Below, piece by piece: positions 1-8,383 of a stretch of 64,000 nt of DNA (positions within the stretch are counted from its first letter, which is position 1; every line of letters begins with the position of its first letter). The position numbers were made by a program, and so were the translations under genes. The stretch comes from Caldilineae bacterium (GTDB lineage: Bacteria > Chloroflexota > Anaerolineae > Epilineales > Epilineaceae), in assembly GCA_020634625.1 (NCBI GenBank), contig JACKBJ010000002.1:1-64000 (forward strand). Reading direction: 5' to 3'. The notes under the pieces are model-generated. The model had not been told where the DNA came from. It did no database searches and saw only the letters and a list, made by a program, of their open reading frames with translations.

Positions 1-2751
1 TCGCTCGGCGACACCTCTCGCCATTGATCCCGAGATGTCACCAACCGGATTGTCGACCGAAAAGCAAAACGCACTTACCCCTCGCTTTTTCAGCGAGTCG
101 AGGCAGCGAAGTGCAAAATCTTCATCACGATAACTGTAAGAAACGAACACAGAATAGTACCGGTCAAGCGGCTGAATGTCCAGGACATCCGCCAGTGACG
201 AAACAGCGCGATTCTCATAAAACTTCGGCGACTTCTCGGCATAGGCATAGAATTCCGTTCTATTCGGAAACATGCGTGCCTGTTTCGCGCGCTGAATATA
301 GCGCGGATCGAGTCCGATGTCCTGCTTGTCGAGTTTGGAGAATCGCTCAATCATCTGTTCCCCGAACTCGCGCAGCCGAACACGCGCATCAGTATCAGAT
401 CCGCCGCCAAACAAGTCACGGATCACCTGATTACCAAACTTCCTTGAAGCATACATTCTGTTGACTTGAATGTCACAGAACAAAGTCACCACATCTGCGA
501 ATCGACTCTCATCGGAGATTGGAGAGCCTTGACTCTTCAGGATTCTTACAAGGCGGTACACACCCTCGACAAGATACAGTTGCCGTATAGCGTAAGCAGA
601 GAATTCGGCCTCATTGGATGGTCGACGAATTATCTCATTCGGCTCAAGTCGACGATCACTGGAATCGCGCAAGATGAGTCGTCCGTCCTCTTCGGCCTCG
701 ATATCAAGTGTCATTTGCTCAGCAGACTCACGCAAGATCGATCGCCTATACAAGAATCGATCGCAAAGCACTAGACGAAGATCAGCCGAACTCACACTAG
801 CTGCCCGAATAGAGTCTCGCACCTTCTTAATTGACGAGAAATTTCGGTAGCGCTGGCAGAGATACACGACTGGGGTCTTTGGGTGATTCTCAAAATAAGC
901 TCTGAGCGCAGCGATCGATCCATCGCCAGAATCCGTAATGGAGATCCCATGAGTATCCTGAAGCACCGTTTGCACAATGCTGTCTCTATTGGAATAGACT
1001 AGCACATGGGAATCGGCAGTGCGCCACTGTGCGAGTGCTGCCGCGATTTCCGACTCATGCATATCGTCGCGAAGCACCCTAAGTGTGATTGGCTCGGAAT
1101 TTGAAGTCCTAATCTCTAACTTCGAGCACCCACGCAATTGTGAGAATTCTGCTGTCGGCTGCAGTAAGATGGCAAGGCTTGAAGCTTTTGCGAACTCAGG
1201 CAGGACAATGGTCAGTGAGTCGCGAGAGAGCCCGACGTGAGTATGCAACAGTCCTTTCGCTGAATCATTGGGGGGGATGAAAGGGTATCGATTGCCAATG
1301 ATGTTGTCACGATTGTAGAATCGCGAGTCGTAGAGATTCTGAAGTTTCTTGTCAAGGCATGAGTGAAATACAAAGTACTCAACATGTGGCGGGAAGTCCT
1401 CTTCTTCTTCGCCGCGGTAGTGCCCGGCTGGCTGAAAGGATTGATAGTAGCTATCGTTGGCAGGATCGGTCTTCACAACACCCAGCAGACCGAGTCTCCA
1501 GAGATAGGATATTGGCCTGGAGTTCATTTTGACTGCTTCAGGGGAATTCTGAATGGCATCAGCTTGATCACGAGTAATAACATTTGAGTTCACAGCACTA
1601 AGAACATAGTCGAGAGCCTCATCCTCAAATCGTGGAACCACCTCGCTCTTATATTGCGTGAACAGTGCCCCACTCACATTGTTGACTCGCTCAATCACCT
1701 CTTGTGGCTTCCGATCAGATGCTGGAGAAATCGCTGCCAACTCTGCTCCGATCCTGAGTATTTCCCTCGGGCGCCCAAATGTGTGCCGATAAACAAAGTC
1801 AAAGACGTCTTCCGTGCGCGGTGTGCCATCTGGCGACTTCGCAAACTTGTGCTCCTGCTCGACATATCCGAAGAACTTCTCTAGCAATGAAGTCGCGTCT
1901 TCGTCATACAGGACTGCGGGCGCGGTATGGGCGATATTGTTCTCAAAGATTCTTCGAATCTCAGATTTCTTATACTCAAGGAACACAATTTGATCCTCAA
2001 GTTGAAGCTTCAGTTCAGAACGGTAGTTTGTCCATGCTTCTTGGCGAAGTGACACAAAGATCTTGAGGTGTTTGTTTGTGACCATCAAGTCTCGCGCAAC
2101 GCGCAAAATACCATTCTGCGCAGAGTGCCAGACAAGTGGATCGAGTGCGGCATGACTACCACTGGCGTTAGCATGCCGCGCGAATGCCTCGTCAATATTG
2201 TCAATAAACATTGCGATCTGTGTGGCACCACCGTGAAGCGGCAACGAGCGAAGCTTCGGCGATAGCGTGCGTGGCAGAAGTTCGTAAAGCTTGTCAAGGG
2301 ATCCTCTATTTTGAAGCAGAATGCGCAATATATCAGAGACAGCAAATGCTTCACCGAGTAGACTCAAGTACTCCTCGGGCACACTCCGGTTGAGCGATCT
2401 TAGGATAGAAAGACTCAACGTCAATTCCCAAATCTTGTGCCATGCCTCAAGGGTCATGTATCCCTTAAGATCCCGGTACGAAAAATCGAAATTAGCCAGA
2501 GTTAGTCGTTCCACTAGACTATCGGCAGGCAAACAATGATACGCCTTCTTTTCAGTTCTATAGAACTGACTCTTGGCGCGGAGAAGCAGTGTCTTCCCGA
2601 ATCCCTTTGGTGCAATGATAAAATACTTGTTATCATCGCCAGTACTTGCAAGAAATTCGTCCACTCTGTCGGTGCGGATGATGTAGTCACTGAGTTGGTC
2701 TGGTGCCGCGTCAGTTGATATTCCGTCCGCATCATATTGCCAAGCCTTCAT
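1..2751 (-). CDS. P-loop ATPase with C-terminal TIR domain, partial (runs off left edge)
   Basis: Translating the minus strand from ATG 2751 gives 917 uninterrupted codons to base 1 with no stop, so the gene continues outside the window. Residues 47-54 are a Walker A motif (APKGFGKT) after a hydrophobic strand. Residues 179-188 form a Walker B strand (IAMFIDNIDE). From about residue 866 the sequence SVFVSYSYRDEDF matches box 1 of TIR (TIR_2-like) domains, and the domain is cut at residue 917 before its catalytic Glu could be seen. The long middle (about 240-860) contains no motif I recognise. TIR domains joined to NTPases are known as NAD-degrading effectors and sensors in bacterial immunity, so an anti-phage role is inferred, not shown. 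Base composition is much more AT-rich than the rest of the window and insertion-sequence debris lies next to it, which suggests horizontal acquisition. A KAP-type or other STAND-like family cannot be excluded. Confidence 0.85.
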   Translation of the reverse strand, partial: MKAWQYDADGISTDAAPDQLSDYIIRTDRVDEFLASTGDDNKYFIIAPKGFGKTLLLRAKSQFYRTEKKAYHCLPADSLVERLTLANFDFSYRDLKGYMTLEAWHKIWELTLSLSILRSLNRSVPEEYLSLLGEAFAVSDILRILLQNRGSLDKLYELLPRTLSPKLRSLPLHGGATQIAMFIDNIDEAFARHANASGSHAALDPLVWHSAQNGILRVARDLMVTNKHLKIFVSLRQEAWTNYRSELKLQLEDQIVFLEYKKSEIRRIFENNIAHTAPAVLYDEDATSLLEKFFGYVEQEHKFAKSPDGTPRTEDVFDFVYRHTFGRPREILRIGAELAAISPASDRKPQEVIERVNNVSGALFTQYKSEVVPRFEDEALDYVLSAVNSNVITRDQADAIQNSPEAVKMNSRPISYLWRLGLLGVVKTDPANDSYYQSFQPAGHYRGEEEEDFPPHVEYFVFHSCLDKKLQNLYDSRFYNRDNIIGNRYPFIPPNDSAKGLLHTHVGLSRDSLTIVLPEFAKASSLAILLQPTAEFSQLRGCSKLEIRTSNSEPITLRVLRDDMHESEIAAALAQWRTADSHVLVYSNRDSIVQTVLQDTHGISITDSGDGSIAALRAYFENHPKTPVVYLCQRYRNFSSIKKVRDSIRAASVSSADLRLVLCDRFLYRRSILRESAEQMTLDIEAEEDGRLILRDSSDRRLEPNEIIRRPSNEAEFSAYAIRQLYLVEGVYRLVRILKSQGSPISDESRFADVVTLFCDIQVNRMYASRKFGNQVIRDLFGGGSDTDARVRLREFGEQMIERFSKLDKQDIGLDPRYIQRAKQARMFPNRTEFYAYAEKSPKFYENRAVSSLADVLDIQPLDRYYSVFVSYSYRDEDFALRCLDSLKKRGVSAFCFSVDNPVGDISGSMARGVAER

Positions 2752-2801
2752 GTCTTTACTCCGGCGATTGTACAGAGCTCACGTTGTTCCTTCACCGCGC
2801 G

Positions 2802-3122
2802 TCATTGGACTCGCGATGACTGATAGCGCATCCTCGATCGGACAGCTTTGTTGAACCGTAGTTGCTTAGACAGCCAGCATACCACGGCCAGGATGTCCTG
2901 TCCACGTAGATTAAAGGTGCGTGTTTCCGTAGAAGGACAGAGTGACGGCGGTTCTGATCTACGGATTGCCACCTCCTGGGCTTGAGCGAGGAACTCGAGG
3001 ATCGGTCGCCGCTGCAGACTCATTGTATTGACGACGGTGACGATGTGCGCCACGAATCGACTTCCGGCTTCCGAGTCAGTCATGAAGTTCTACTTGCGCC
3101 AAAGGATCCCTCGGCGAACACT
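2802..3122 (-). pseudogene. C-terminal remnant of an IS66-family transposase
   Basis: Read on the minus strand from the edge of the neighbouring element (3122), the frame gives RRGILWRK, an in-frame TAG, then NFMTDSEAGSRFVAHIVTVV. This aligns with the last part of the intact IS66 transposase next door (RRGVLWRKRSFGTDSSAGSRF). The remnant therefore preserves only the tail of the DDE domain and carries a premature stop. Its amino-terminal part is missing: the left terminal repeat of the intact element starts at 3123, directly against it. The divergence between the two copies shows that it is an older, independent IS66 relic. The continuation of the frame down to 2802 no longer resembles a transposase. 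Confidence 0.75.
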
Positions 3123-3136
3123 GTAACCGTTCAGCG
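3123..3136 (+). repeat. left terminal inverted repeat of the IS66 element
   Basis: GTAACCGTTCAGCG, identical to the reverse complement of 4577-4590. It abuts the older IS66 transposase remnant. Confidence 0.85.
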
Positions 3137-3138
3137 CC

Positions 3139-4509
3139 TCACGGGAGAAGCGATGGGGCGGGCTGCTGGCTGAGATGGGCAGCGTAGGCATCGGTGAGGA
3201 AGTCGACCACGTCCCGCTCCTGGGCACGAAGCGTCTCGACGGCCGTCAGGATGCGCTCGGCGAACCGGCTGCCGGCCGACGAGTCGGTGCCGAAGCTGCG
3301 CTTGCGCCACAGGACTCCACGCCGCAGAGCTCGCTCGGCGATGTTGTTGTCTGGAGGCATGTCGGAGACATCCAGGAAGGTCCAGAGTTGATCCCGACGA
3401 TCGAGCAGCGCTTGGGCCTGGCGTTGGACGCGCCTGAATGGCACCTGGGCAGCAGCCCAGCCAAGGACATCCTCGATCTGGCGTCGATCCTCCGAGATGG
3501 CGGCGAACATGGCCTCGGCTTCGATCTCACCGCGAGCATGCGCGTACCAGGGCGTGATGACCCGCCCGGCCGCCGCGCGCAGCCGCTGTCCATACCACTC
3601 GCCACCGGGCGTCTCGGCCATCGCCTCGAAGTTCCGCCGCAGATGCGCCCAGCACAGGCCGCGCGTCTCGATCCAGTTGTAGGCCCCATGCCGGTCGGTG
3701 CAGGCAGCGCCTTCGAAATCCTCGCCGAGCATCTCCTTGGCGGCCTCCGCGTTCCGGCGCGCTTGGATCCGGAAGACAGTCACCTGCCGTGTCGCCATCA
3801 CCCACAACCAGGCCAGTTGCCGATCCTCGTACCACGGCGTCTCGTCCGGATGGAGTACCGGCGCTGCCCGAGCTGTGGCCCATGCCTCGGCATACGGGGT
3901 CTCGAGCGCGTCGGCCACCCGCCGCTCCATCGCGCTGATGCTGCCCAGCGAGAGTTCGAGGCCGAAGAGCGTCGACAGGAGCTCCTGCACGTTACGCTTG
4001 CTGATCCCCAGGCGGCCTGTCAGCCACGCCGCGGTCGCGTGCACCCGTGTGCCGAACGCGCTGGCCATCTCCGGCGGGACCGCACCTTGTGTTGTGTGAC
4101 CGCAGGCCAGGCAACGCAGTCGATGCACTCGGTGCTCGGTCACCACAGGCTTCACCGGCGGTGTCTCGATCACCTGCCAGCGCCGCGGCGCCGAATCCTC
4201 TCCGAGGAGCAGCGCCGAACACTTCTCGCAGCACGTCGGCCGGTGTTCCTCGACTCGATCCACCTTGTCGGAGGACAGCAGCGCCCGATTACTGCCCGGG
4301 TGCTCTGGCTGCCCGCCTCGCTGACGCTTCTTGGGGCTTCCGCGCCGACGCGGCTTCGTCCACGGCGGGTCGCTCGACGGTGGCTTCGACGAAGTCCGCG
4401 AGTTTTTCGACAGCCGCTGCTCGAGTTCTGCGATCCGCGCCCGGAGTGCGGCGTTCTCCGCCTCCAGCCCGCCGATCCGTTCCTGCTGATCGGCCAGGAC
4501 GCGCTCCAA
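3139..4509 (-). CDS. IS66-family transposase
   Basis: The 456-aa DDE transposase is encoded within the insertion sequence and occupies nearly all of it. An amino-terminal leucine-rich coiled coil (about residues 1-35) is followed by a Lys/Arg/Pro-rich stretch (SKPPSSDPPW), then a zinc-finger-like CEKC...CLAC region. The catalytic core shows the HPDETPW and TDRHGAY motifs and the terminal PPDNNIAERALR motif with the catalytic Glu. The ending AGSRFAERILTAVETLRAQ is characteristic of IS66. The length is close to the usual 450-520 aa, and no frameshift or stop is seen, so it may be active. The ATG start lies about 80 nt inside the right terminal repeat. Confidence 0.95.
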   Translation of the reverse strand: MERVLADQQERIGGLEAENAALRARIAELEQRLSKNSRTSSKPPSSDPPWTKPRRRGSPKKRQRGGQPEHPGSNRALLSSDKVDRVEEHRPTCCEKCSALLLGEDSAPRRWQVIETPPVKPVVTEHRVHRLRCLACGHTTQGAVPPEMASAFGTRVHATAAWLTGRLGISKRNVQELLSTLFGLELSLGSISAMERRVADALETPYAEAWATARAAPVLHPDETPWYEDRQLAWLWVMATRQVTVFRIQARRNAEAAKEMLGEDFEGAACTDRHGAYNWIETRGLCWAHLRRNFEAMAETPGGEWYGQRLRAAAGRVITPWYAHARGEIEAEAMFAAISEDRRQIEDVLGWAAAQVPFRRVQRQAQALLDRRDQLWTFLDVSDMPPDNNIAERALRRGVLWRKRSFGTDSSAGSRFAERILTAVETLRAQERDVVDFLTDAYAAHLSQQPAPSLLP

Positions 4510-4576
4510 CGCGCCCGGACATCCGCCATGTCAGTCATGCCGCCGAGGCTAACCGAGTTCCGCCGTTCGCGCAAGC

Positions 4577-4590
4577 CGCTGAACGGTTAC
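4577..4590 (-). repeat. right terminal inverted repeat of the IS66 element
   Basis: CGCTGAACGGTTAC, the exact complement of 3123-3136. The decayed IS4-like sequence begins immediately after it. Confidence 0.85.
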
Positions 4591-5259
4591 CACGTTTCGC
4601 TGTCCTACCGTGCACTGGTGATCGCGGGGGAGCCGAATGCGGCAAGTCGCCGGCTGCGCAAGTGGCGACTCTTGAATATTCGGCGCGGCCTGATCAACCG
4701 GCTTGTCGATCCCGCCGTGCACTAGCGCCCGTCCATCGTCAAGATCCTGGACAGCCGGGCCAGGTGCTACATGCTGGTCGCCATCGACACAACGATCCCG
4801 ATGCGGCGAGGCGCGGTCTGTCGCGTGGCACCGATCGTCCGCAGTCGATCGATTCTGCTGGTATTGCCGACCTTGGCGACGCAGGGCGACTCGTTCGCCT
4901 TCGAGGCCTCGCGACCGCTCCTGCATGACGCCTGCGAGCTGCTCGGCGGCACCGAATCGGTGATGCTACTCGGCGATCGGGGCTGCGGCCGCGTCGAGTG
5001 GATGCACTGGCGCCATGATATGGGCTGGAAATGCGGCCTACAGCTCGAGCATAGCCGAAGGATCCAACTCCCCAGCGGTCGTTGCTGCAAACTTAGTGAC
5101 GACGCCGTTGTGCCGAGTGATGGTGGTCGCGACGCAGGTCGATGCAAGCGAGCCTTGGTCAGCCCGCCAAGCGGGATGGCAGTCCCGCGCCGGCCCACCG
5201 CCGCCGGTCCTCAGTCCGCCTCGTCGTCCAACGTGGCCAGGCCTTCACGCAAGGCGTAG
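4591..5259 (+). pseudogene. decayed IS4-like transposase
   Basis: The plus-strand frame read from about 4591 gives RRLRKWRLLNIRRGLINRL, an in-frame TAG at 4723-4725, then RPSIVKILDSRARCYMLVAI. It continues with AIDTTIPMRRGAVCRVAPIV and later VMLLGDRGCGRVEWMHW...GWKCGLQLE. The paired aspartate strands (AIDTT and LLGDRG) and their spacing resemble IS4-type DDE transposases. The amino terminus, the carboxy-terminal catalytic Glu region and recognisable terminal repeats are absent, and the end (after about 5130) degenerates. It is a dead transposase lying between the IS66 element and the response regulator. The IS4 family is assigned from motif style only. Confidence 0.6.
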
Positions 5260-5876
5260 AGCGCCGCCTGGGTGCGGCTGGCCAGCTGGAGCTTGCCCAG
5301 GATGTTGCTGACGTGGGTGCGCACGGTGGCATCGCTGATGGTCAGCTGGCCGGCGATCTGCTGGTTCGAGAGGCCGCGCGCGATCAGCCTTAGCACCTCG
5401 AGCTCGCGCGCCGTCAGCGGATCGGGCATGGCCGCCTCGGCCGCCGGCCGCGACAGCTCCTCGAGCAGCTTGCGCGCGATGGCCGGGTGCAGCGAGGACT
5501 CGCCGTGATGCACCTGGCGGATCGCCTGCACCAGCGCCTCCGGGCCGGAGTCCTTGAGCAGGTAGCCCAGGGCGCCGGCCTTGATGGCCGGGAACACCTT
5601 GTCGTCCGAGGCGAAGCTGGTCAGGACCAGGATCCGCGCCTCGGGCCAGGCGGCCTTGATCCGCCCGATGGCCTCGATGCCGTCCATGCGCGGCATGGCC
5701 AGGTCCATCAGGATCACATCCGGTGCCGCCGCTTCCAGGGCGGCCAGGGCCTCGGCGCCGTCGGCGGCTTCGCCGACCACCTCCAGGTCCGGTTCGGTGG
5801 TCAGGAGCGCGCGGATGCCCTGGCGCACGATGGCATGGTCGTCGCAGAGGAAGACGCGAATCTTGTCGTCGGCCAT
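5211..5876 (-). CDS. NarL/LuxR-family two-component response regulator
   Basis: The 221-aa cytoplasmic DNA-binding response regulator has a receiver domain at about residues 5-122. The acidic pocket is CDDH (12-13), the phospho-acceptor is Asp58 in ILMDLAMPRMDG, and the T/K switch residues lie in VLTSF and LLKDSG. A carboxy-terminal LuxR helix-turn-helix (about 150-212) contains LTARELEVLRLIARGLSNQQ. The architecture is that of NarL/LiaR regulators. No histidine kinase is encoded nearby, so within this window it is an orphan. The ATG start follows a weak CTGGAG ribosome site, and a TAAGAT -10-like hexamer lies at 5914-5919 on the same strand. It is transcribed away from the BTAD regulator across a 513-bp gap containing a long palindrome. 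Confidence 0.93.
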   Translation of the reverse strand: MADDKIRVFLCDDHAIVRQGIRALLTTEPDLEVVGEAADGAEALAALEAAAPDVILMDLAMPRMDGIEAIGRIKAAWPEARILVLTSFASDDKVFPAIKAGALGYLLKDSGPEALVQAIRQVHHGESSLHPAIARKLLEELSRPAAEAAMPDPLTARELEVLRLIARGLSNQQIAGQLTISDATVRTHVSNILGKLQLASRTQAALYALREGLATLDDEAD

Positions 5877-6389
5877 GCGCTGGCTCCAGGCGGGCGGAGA
5901 TGCCGCGGACCCTATCTTAGGGCCGGCCGGGTCTTCGCCGCAAGCCCGGCGAGCGGCGCGCCAGCTGCCGCACTGCCGGCGCAGGTCCCAGCCGTTCCGC
6001 GATGACGGGGGCCGTGACCCGGGTCACGGCCCCCGTCGGGGAGCGGACAGGAGCAGGCTCCAGACCGGCGCATCCACGACGGCTGCTCCGCTCGGATCGC
6101 GCGACCCCGGAAGGCCTCGCGATCGACCTTGATAACACGCGAGGGCGGCGATCTTGGACAGGGCCCCGGCGGCGCGCCGATCCGAGCCGGGGCCGCCGCC
6201 GGGGACGGCGCTGCAACGCGGCCGGTCCAAGCTGATCGCATGCGCAACCCCAGCGAGCGGCCGGCCTCGGCCTCGGCATGTATCATTGTTCGGCCCGAAT
6301 CGGCGACGCCCGTATCGACATCGCCTCGTCCGGCCGTTCGCGCGCCGGCGCGGGGGCCAGCGCCACACCCGACCGCAGCGCAGCACGCC
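5877..6389. other. 513-bp divergent regulatory gap
   Basis: The gap holds the control regions of two divergently transcribed regulators. Visible elements are a TAAGAT -10-like box for the minus-strand response regulator (5914-5919), a 34-bp perfect palindrome (6004-6037) and a TATCAT -10-like box on the plus strand (6281-6286), about 100 nt before the ATG at 6390. No convincing gene is seen here. The reading frame is open upstream of 6390 but its composition is not protein-like. Confidence 0.5.
6004..6037. promoter_or_regulatory. 34-bp perfect palindrome, possible operator
   Basis: The left arm GACGGGGGCCGTGACCC (6004-6020) is followed without spacer by its exact complement (6021-6037). It sits between two divergently transcribed regulator genes, where a terminator is not expected for either. 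A dimeric or tetrameric regulator site is therefore the more likely reading, possibly for the adjacent response regulator. This is inferred from position and symmetry only. Confidence 0.55.
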
Positions 6390-8174
6390 ATGCCCAGTCT
6401 GACGATCCGCCTGCTCGGCGCCGTGCGCCTCGACGTCGATGGTCAGCGCCTGCCGCCGCCCCAGCGCAGCGACACGCTGCGCGTCCTGGCCTGCCTGCTG
6501 CTGGCGCCGGATGGCCTCCAGGCCCGGGACGAGCTGGCCGCCCGGCTCTGGCCCGAGGCCGATCCGAAACGCGCCCGGGCCAACCTGCGCCACGGCCTGC
6601 ACCAGCTGCGCGGCTGGCTGCCCCAGGCCTCGGATGGGCAGGACTGGTGCCTGGCCGACCGCGATCGGCTGGCCTGGAACCCGGAGGCGGATGCCTGGTG
6701 CGACGCCCGAGCCCTGCAACGGGTCGCGCGGCGGCAGCCGCAGCCCCGCCAGACCCGGCTGGCCGAGCTGCGGGACCTGCTGGCGCTGTACACGGGCCCC
6801 CTGCTCCCCGGCCTGGAGGATGCCTGGACCTCGAGCGCTCGGGCCGAGCTCGCCGCCTGCCAGATCCGGCTGCTGGATGCCCTGGCGGAAGCCTTGGAGG
6901 CGGCGGGCGATCGGCGGGCGGCCATCGAGCAGGCGCGCGCGCTGCTGGCCATCGAACCCTGTCACGAGCCCTCGCACCGACGCATCATGCGCATCCACGA
7001 CCGCCGGGGCGATCCCGCGGCGGCGCTCGCCCAGGCCCAGGCCTGCCGCCGGGCGCTGCGCGAGCAGCTGGGCGCGGCGCCCAGCCCGGAGACCCAGGCC
7101 CTGATCGACGGCCTGTCCGAGCCCCGGCGCATGGCCGCCGATCCGCCGCCGGCCCGGCTGCAGGAGCGCGCACCGGACTACGGCCGCATCGATGCCTTGG
7201 GCCGGCGCGAAGCCTTCCTGGAAGCCCTGGCCGAGACCCGCCTGTTGACGGTCTGGGGGCCGGGCGGGGTGGGCAAGACCCGTCTCCTGCGGGAGGCCTT
7301 GCGCGGCGTTGCGACCGCCGGGCCGGTGCGTCACGTGGCGCTCGCGGAGGCCAGGGACGTGGTCGGCCTGTACGCTGCCCTGGCCGATGGCCTGGGCGCC
7401 GGACCGGGCTTGCCGACGCCCGCCGCGCTGGCCGATCGCATCGGCCGGGGCGACCTGATCCTGGTGCTGGACGATTGCGAGCAGCTGAGCGAGTCCCTCG
7501 CCGAGCTGAGCGAAGCCCTGCTGGTCCGCTGTCCCGGTCTGCGCCTCGTGCTGGGCAGCCGCGAGCGCCTGCGCGTCCGCGGCGAGCGGGTGCTGCCCTT
7601 GCCGCGCCTGAGCCTCGAGGGTGACGCGGCGCTGCCCGGTGGCGAGGCCGGTCGCCTGCTCCTGGCGGCCTTGCCGCCCGGCCGGCACGACGACCTCGGC
7701 CTGCGCGAGGCCCTGGCCGACATCGCCCGGGCGCTGGACGGGCTGCCGCGGGCGCTGTCTCAGGCCGCGCTGGCCCTGCGCCGGCAGGCACCGGCGCTCC
7801 TGGCCGGCCGCCTGGCCGAGAGCACGGCCGAGCTGGATGCCCTCGCCCGCTTGACCGGCGAGCGCTTCGAGAGCCTGGCCAGCGCCTTCGACCACGACCT
7901 GCGCCGTCTGTCGGCGGGCTCGCGAAACGTCCTCGGCCGCCTGGCCGAGGACCTCTCGCCGCTGGACCTGCCCGCGCTGCTCCGGGTCGAGGCGCGGCGC
8001 CCTTCCGGGGGGTCGCGCGCTGCCGGGGCCGCGTTGTCGCCGGCCGACATCGTCGAGCACCTGGCCGACCTGCGCGACCGTGCGCTGCTCGAGGTCGAGC
8101 TGGATGCGCGGGGTCAGACCCGCTACCGCCTCCTGAACACGACCCGCGACCTGGTCAGGCGGCGGCTGGGCTGA
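6390..8174 (+). CDS. SARP/BTAD-type transcriptional regulator with STAND ATPase domain
   Basis: The 594-aa protein begins MPSLTIRLLGAVRLDVDGQR, the typical start of a SARP winged-helix DNA-binding domain (about 1-95). A BTAD tetratricopeptide-like domain follows (about 100-245, with the hallmark CHEPSHRRIMRIHDRRGD). An NB-ARC-like NTPase comes next, with Walker A at about 290-297 (GPGGVGKT), Walker B at about 355-361 (LILVLDD) and LGSRERLRVRGE after it. The protein ends soon after the helical arm and lacks the long TPR sensor found in many AfsR/MalT relatives, so it is a compact form. ATP-gated activation of target promoters is the family role; the target is unknown. The ATG at 6390 begins the domain exactly, and the open frame upstream is not conserved-looking. 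Confidence 0.85.
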   Translation: MPSLTIRLLGAVRLDVDGQRLPPPQRSDTLRVLACLLLAPDGLQARDELAARLWPEADPKRARANLRHGLHQLRGWLPQASDGQDWCLADRDRLAWNPEADAWCDARALQRVARRQPQPRQTRLAELRDLLALYTGPLLPGLEDAWTSSARAELAACQIRLLDALAEALEAAGDRRAAIEQARALLAIEPCHEPSHRRIMRIHDRRGDPAAALAQAQACRRALREQLGAAPSPETQALIDGLSEPRRMAADPPPARLQERAPDYGRIDALGRREAFLEALAETRLLTVWGPGGVGKTRLLREALRGVATAGPVRHVALAEARDVVGLYAALADGLGAGPGLPTPAALADRIGRGDLILVLDDCEQLSESLAELSEALLVRCPGLRLVLGSRERLRVRGERVLPLPRLSLEGDAALPGGEAGRLLLAALPPGRHDDLGLREALADIARALDGLPRALSQAALALRRQAPALLAGRLAESTAELDALARLTGERFESLASAFDHDLRRLSAGSRNVLGRLAEDLSPLDLPALLRVEARRPSGGSRAAGAALSPADIVEHLADLRDRALLEVELDARGQTRYRLLNTTRDLVRRRLG

Positions 8175-8279
8175 TCCGGGCGCCGTCGCCTCGTCCCGCG
8201 CCGGGCGCGTCGCCGGGCGTCTCAGGCGACCGCCGAGCGACCAGCCGGCGATCGGTCGCCGCCCGCCGGGCGACGCGAA

Positions 8280-8313
8280 GCGGCCCCCGCGCGTTCGAGC
8301 GCGCGGGGGCCGC
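8280..8313. terminator. hairpin terminator between convergent genes
   Basis: A stem of about 14 bp (GCGGCCCCCGCGCG pairing across a TTCGA-containing loop) lies between the ends of the plus-strand BTAD regulator and the minus-strand Kelch protein. No U-tract follows, so it is either a bidirectional or a non-canonical terminator. Confidence 0.6.
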
Positions 8314-8383
8314 GGTACGTCTTGGGACCGGTGCGATCCGTGGGATCAGGCGCGGGCCACGGGCCTCACCGGGTCGACTGGCC

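Larger units (their letters stand above)
3123..4590. mobile_element. IS66-family insertion sequence (single-ORF type)
   Basis: The element is bounded by a perfect 14-bp inverted repeat, GTAACCGTTCAGCG at 3123-3136 and its complement at 4577-4590, enclosing one full-length transposase. Beyond 14 bp the repeats match only partly. No tnpA/tnpB accessory genes are present, as in the ISBst12-like subgroup of IS66. The 8 bp on either side (3115-3122 and 4591-4598) do not match, so no target duplication is visible. This may reflect recombination or insertion into, or deletion of, flanking IS remnants. Confidence 0.85.

Noticed and set aside
3175..4725. 516-codon plus-strand open frame across the IS66 element
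   Set aside because: Antisense shadow of the transposase; it has no recognisable domain. Only its last ~45 codons match the IS4-like relic.
6024..8060. 678-codon minus-strand open frame opposite the BTAD/STAND regulator
   Set aside because: Gln/Arg/Gly-rich composition typical of the antisense strand of GC-rich genes; the plus-strand gene has clear domains.
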